Positions 62,460 to 64,000 of a stretch of DNA of 64,000 nt are shown here, one piece after another; position 1 is the stretch's first letter, and every line of letters starts with the position of its first letter. Below the pieces are notes generated by a model. It saw only the letters and a list, made by a program, of their open reading frames with translations, searched no databases and was not told the origin of the DNA. The position numbers and the translations under genes were made by a program. Origin of the DNA: Clostridia bacterium (GTDB lineage Bacteria; Bacillota; Clostridia; Christensenellales; Borkfalkiaceae); contig JAFQEM010000031.1 of assembly GCA_017399035.1 (NCBI GenBank), positions 62,001 to 126,000 on the forward strand, given 5' to 3'.

Positions 62460-63854
62460 CTATTTTTTCGTAAGTTCGTAACCGTCTTTTGAGTCTTTAA
62501 CAATATATCCCATTTGAGAAAGTTTATCTCTCAACTCGTCAGACTTTGCCCAGTTTTTATTTTTTCTTGCCTCAAATCTTTCATCTGCAATCGCTTTAAT
62601 TTGGGCGGGTATTTCTTCCGCTTGATTTTTATTTTCATAATAAGCAATAAAATCTTTAGCATCTGCCTTAAAAAGACCTATGAGCGCATATGTTTTTCTA
62701 ATTTGATTTACGTCCGCCGCCGCGCTTTTATCGTCAGCGGAAAGTTTTGCTTTTATGGACTTAAAGTAGCCGTAAAGATTGCTTATTGCAAGCGCGGTGT
62801 TAAAGTCGTCGTCCATAGCCTTATTAAAATCTACATCAATGTTTTGATTGCCGTCTGCTACCTTGCCAAACTTATCTTCAACAGCCTTAACCGTCTTGTA
62901 AAAATCGTAAAGATGTTTATCTGCATCAGGGAAAAGGTTATCCGTAACGTTTATATCCCCACGATAGTTGGTTTGTAAAAGCGCAAGTTTAATGGTTTCG
63001 GGCGAATATTCGTCAAGCAAGTCTTTTAAGAAAAGGCTATTGCCCAAAGACTTGCTCATCTTTTGACCGTTTACTTTTATAAGACCGTTGTGTATCCAGT
63101 ATTTAGCAAACTGTTTACCAGTTAGCGCTTCGGTTTGCGCAATTTCATTTTCGTGGTGTGGGAAAATTAAATCTCTTCCGCCACCGTGAATATCTATCTC
63201 GTCGCCAAAGGCTTTTTTATTCATTGTTGAACACTCTATATGCCAACCGGGTCTACCTTCGCCCCACGGCGACGCCCAACTAGGTTCACCCTCTTTTGCA
63301 GACTTCCAAAGCGCAAAATCAAGTGGGTTTTTCTTCATTTCGTCGTTCTCTACACGAACGCCGTTCATAGCGTCTTCTAAATTTCTATGCGATAACTTGC
63401 CGTATGAAGGAAAACTTTCAACTGAAAAATAAACGTCGCCCTTTTCGGTTGCGTATGCGTGCCCTTTTTCTATAAGCGTTTTAACGAAAGTTATAATATC
63501 GTCAATACTTTGCGTTGCTTTAAGCCAAAGTGAAGGGTCGTCAACGTCAAGACGCGCCATTTGTTCGTCAATATTTTTTATCATTTGCTCTGCGTAAACG
63601 TCGGCAGGGATTCCCATTTCGTTTGACTTTGCTATAATTTTATCGTCAACGTCGGTATAATTTCTTGCATAGGTTACGTCATAGCCTATTTTTTCAAGAT
63701 ATTTTCTAATAATATCGTATATAAGCGCTTGATATGCGTGCCCTATGTGAGCCTCACCAGAAACTGTGATTCCGCACGCATACATTTTTACCTTTCCGTC
63801 GTTAATAGGGGTAAACTCTTGCTTTCTGCCAGTCAATGTGTTGTAAATTTTCAT
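62460..63854 (-). CDS. cysS: Cysteinyl-tRNA synthetase
   Basis: 464 residues. HIGH motif in GEAHIGHAYQ, KMSKS motif in GQKMSKSLGNS, and the zinc site with YACGITV, CSTMNKKAFGDEIDIHGGG and HHENE. Start at ATG 63854 after AAAGGTTG; a TTG at 63860 is an alternative. It begins within 3 bp of the upstream aldolase stop, so the genes are co-transcribed. Confidence 0.95.
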   Translation of the reverse strand: MKIYNTLTGRKQEFTPINDGKVKMYACGITVSGEAHIGHAYQALIYDIIRKYLEKIGYDVTYARNYTDVDDKIIAKSNEMGIPADVYAEQMIKNIDEQMARLDVDDPSLWLKATQSIDDIITFVKTLIEKGHAYATEKGDVYFSVESFPSYGKLSHRNLEDAMNGVRVENDEMKKNPLDFALWKSAKEGEPSWASPWGEGRPGWHIECSTMNKKAFGDEIDIHGGGRDLIFPHHENEIAQTEALTGKQFAKYWIHNGLIKVNGQKMSKSLGNSLFLKDLLDEYSPETIKLALLQTNYRGDINVTDNLFPDADKHLYDFYKTVKAVEDKFGKVADGNQNIDVDFNKAMDDDFNTALAISNLYGYFKSIKAKLSADDKSAAADVNQIRKTYALIGLFKADAKDFIAYYENKNQAEEIPAQIKAIADERFEARKNKNWAKSDELRDKLSQMGYIVKDSKDGYELTKK

Positions 63855-63856
63855 AA

Positions 63857-64000
63857 TCAACCTTTCAATGCCTTTACGTATTTATCTGCAAGACGGGTTA
63901 TATTAGCCCAGTCTTGACTTTTAATTAAATTTTTATCTATAATATTTGCGCCAACGCCAAAGCCACAAACACCCGAATCAAAATATTCGTCTATATTGTT
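63857..64000 (-). CDS. eda: KDPG/KHG aldolase, C-terminal end only
   Basis: The 46 codons visible end at TGA 63859-63857; the rest lies beyond the right edge. FDSGVCGFGVGANIIDKNLI, then WANITRLADKYVKALKG, match the last strand and helix of 2-dehydro-3-deoxyphosphogluconate aldolases. In this genome it could complete the hexuronate route that uxuA and uxuB begin. Confidence 0.75.
   Translation of the reverse strand, partial: NNIDEYFDSGVCGFGVGANIIDKNLIKSQDWANITRLADKYVKALKG

Overview
The window is a low-GC, bacterial, almost fully coding chromosome segment. The Shine-Dalgarno sequences, sigma-A type promoters (TTGACA / TATAAT, 17-18 bp spacing), the SipW-type signal peptidase locus, several CUT1 sugar-transport parts, a hexuronate pathway and many glycoside hydrolases without a Gram-negative outer-membrane system point to an uncultured, probably gut-dwelling member of the Clostridia (Bacillota). 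An order such as Christensenellales would fit, but that is inference only.

Layout. (1) 1-1547: 5' part of a secreted beta-repeat protein running off the left edge. (2) 1909-41334: a candidate 39.4-kb integrative island. A 23-bp direct repeat of the 3' end of tRNA-Glu sits at 1909-1931 and again inside the intact tRNA-Glu gene at 41312-41334. A tyrosine recombinase lies just inside the tRNA end, next to a MobV-type relaxase, an HTH/sigma-like gene and an AbiE-type toxin-antitoxin pair. The cargo has two blocks. The first (2.9-26.3 kb, minus strand) is a glycan-use locus: an AraC regulator (divergent), a Gfo/Idh dehydrogenase, two ABC permeases and a binding protein, four large exported proteins that share a repeated beta-sandwich-like module, a 47-residue peptide gene, and enzymes of families GH20, GH28, GH36, GH3, GH109-like and a serine hydrolase. 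The second (27.7-34.9 kb, minus strand) is a corrinoid methyl-transfer locus: an AraC regulator fused to a complete corrinoid protein, two UroD-fold methyltransferases, a RACo-like reductive activator, a DUF2284 protein, and a cobalamin-riboswitch-controlled lipoprotein plus ECF S-component that probably import the cofactor. (3) 41.3-41.5 kb: tRNA-Glu and tRNA-Met. (4) 41.7-48.1 kb: a hexuronate/pectin operon (uxuA, GH28-like, uxuB-type SDR, GH2) with a divergent AraC gene that looks leaderless. (5) 48.2-49.9 kb: an alanine/glycine:cation symporter behind a glycine riboswitch. (6) 50.0-53.4 kb: a SipW/TasA-like export cluster with a consensus promoter and a structured leader. (7) 53.6-60.2 kb: cysteine synthase, an ABC exporter, a histidine phosphatase, and a GH109-like + serine hydrolase pair that is paralogous to the pair in the island. 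(8) 60.4-64 kb: tRNA-Arg, a short alaS without its C-terminal domains, cysS, and the 3' end of an eda-type aldolase gene.

How it works together. The island appears to bring a complete polysaccharide-capture unit: exported binding/hydrolytic proteins, a binding-protein ABC importer whose ATPase must come from elsewhere, and cytoplasmic exo-enzymes. GH20, GH109-like, GH36 and a GH123/DUF4091-type protein together hint at GalNAc- or galactose-bearing glycans, with GH28 pointing to galacturonate. The adjacent methyl-transfer unit could use methyl groups released from methylated substrates, with its own corrinoid supply. Outside the island the uxuA-uxuB operon and eda feed hexuronates toward 2-keto-3-deoxygluconate. 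The most unusual single item is the regulator-corrinoid protein fusion at 31885-33447.
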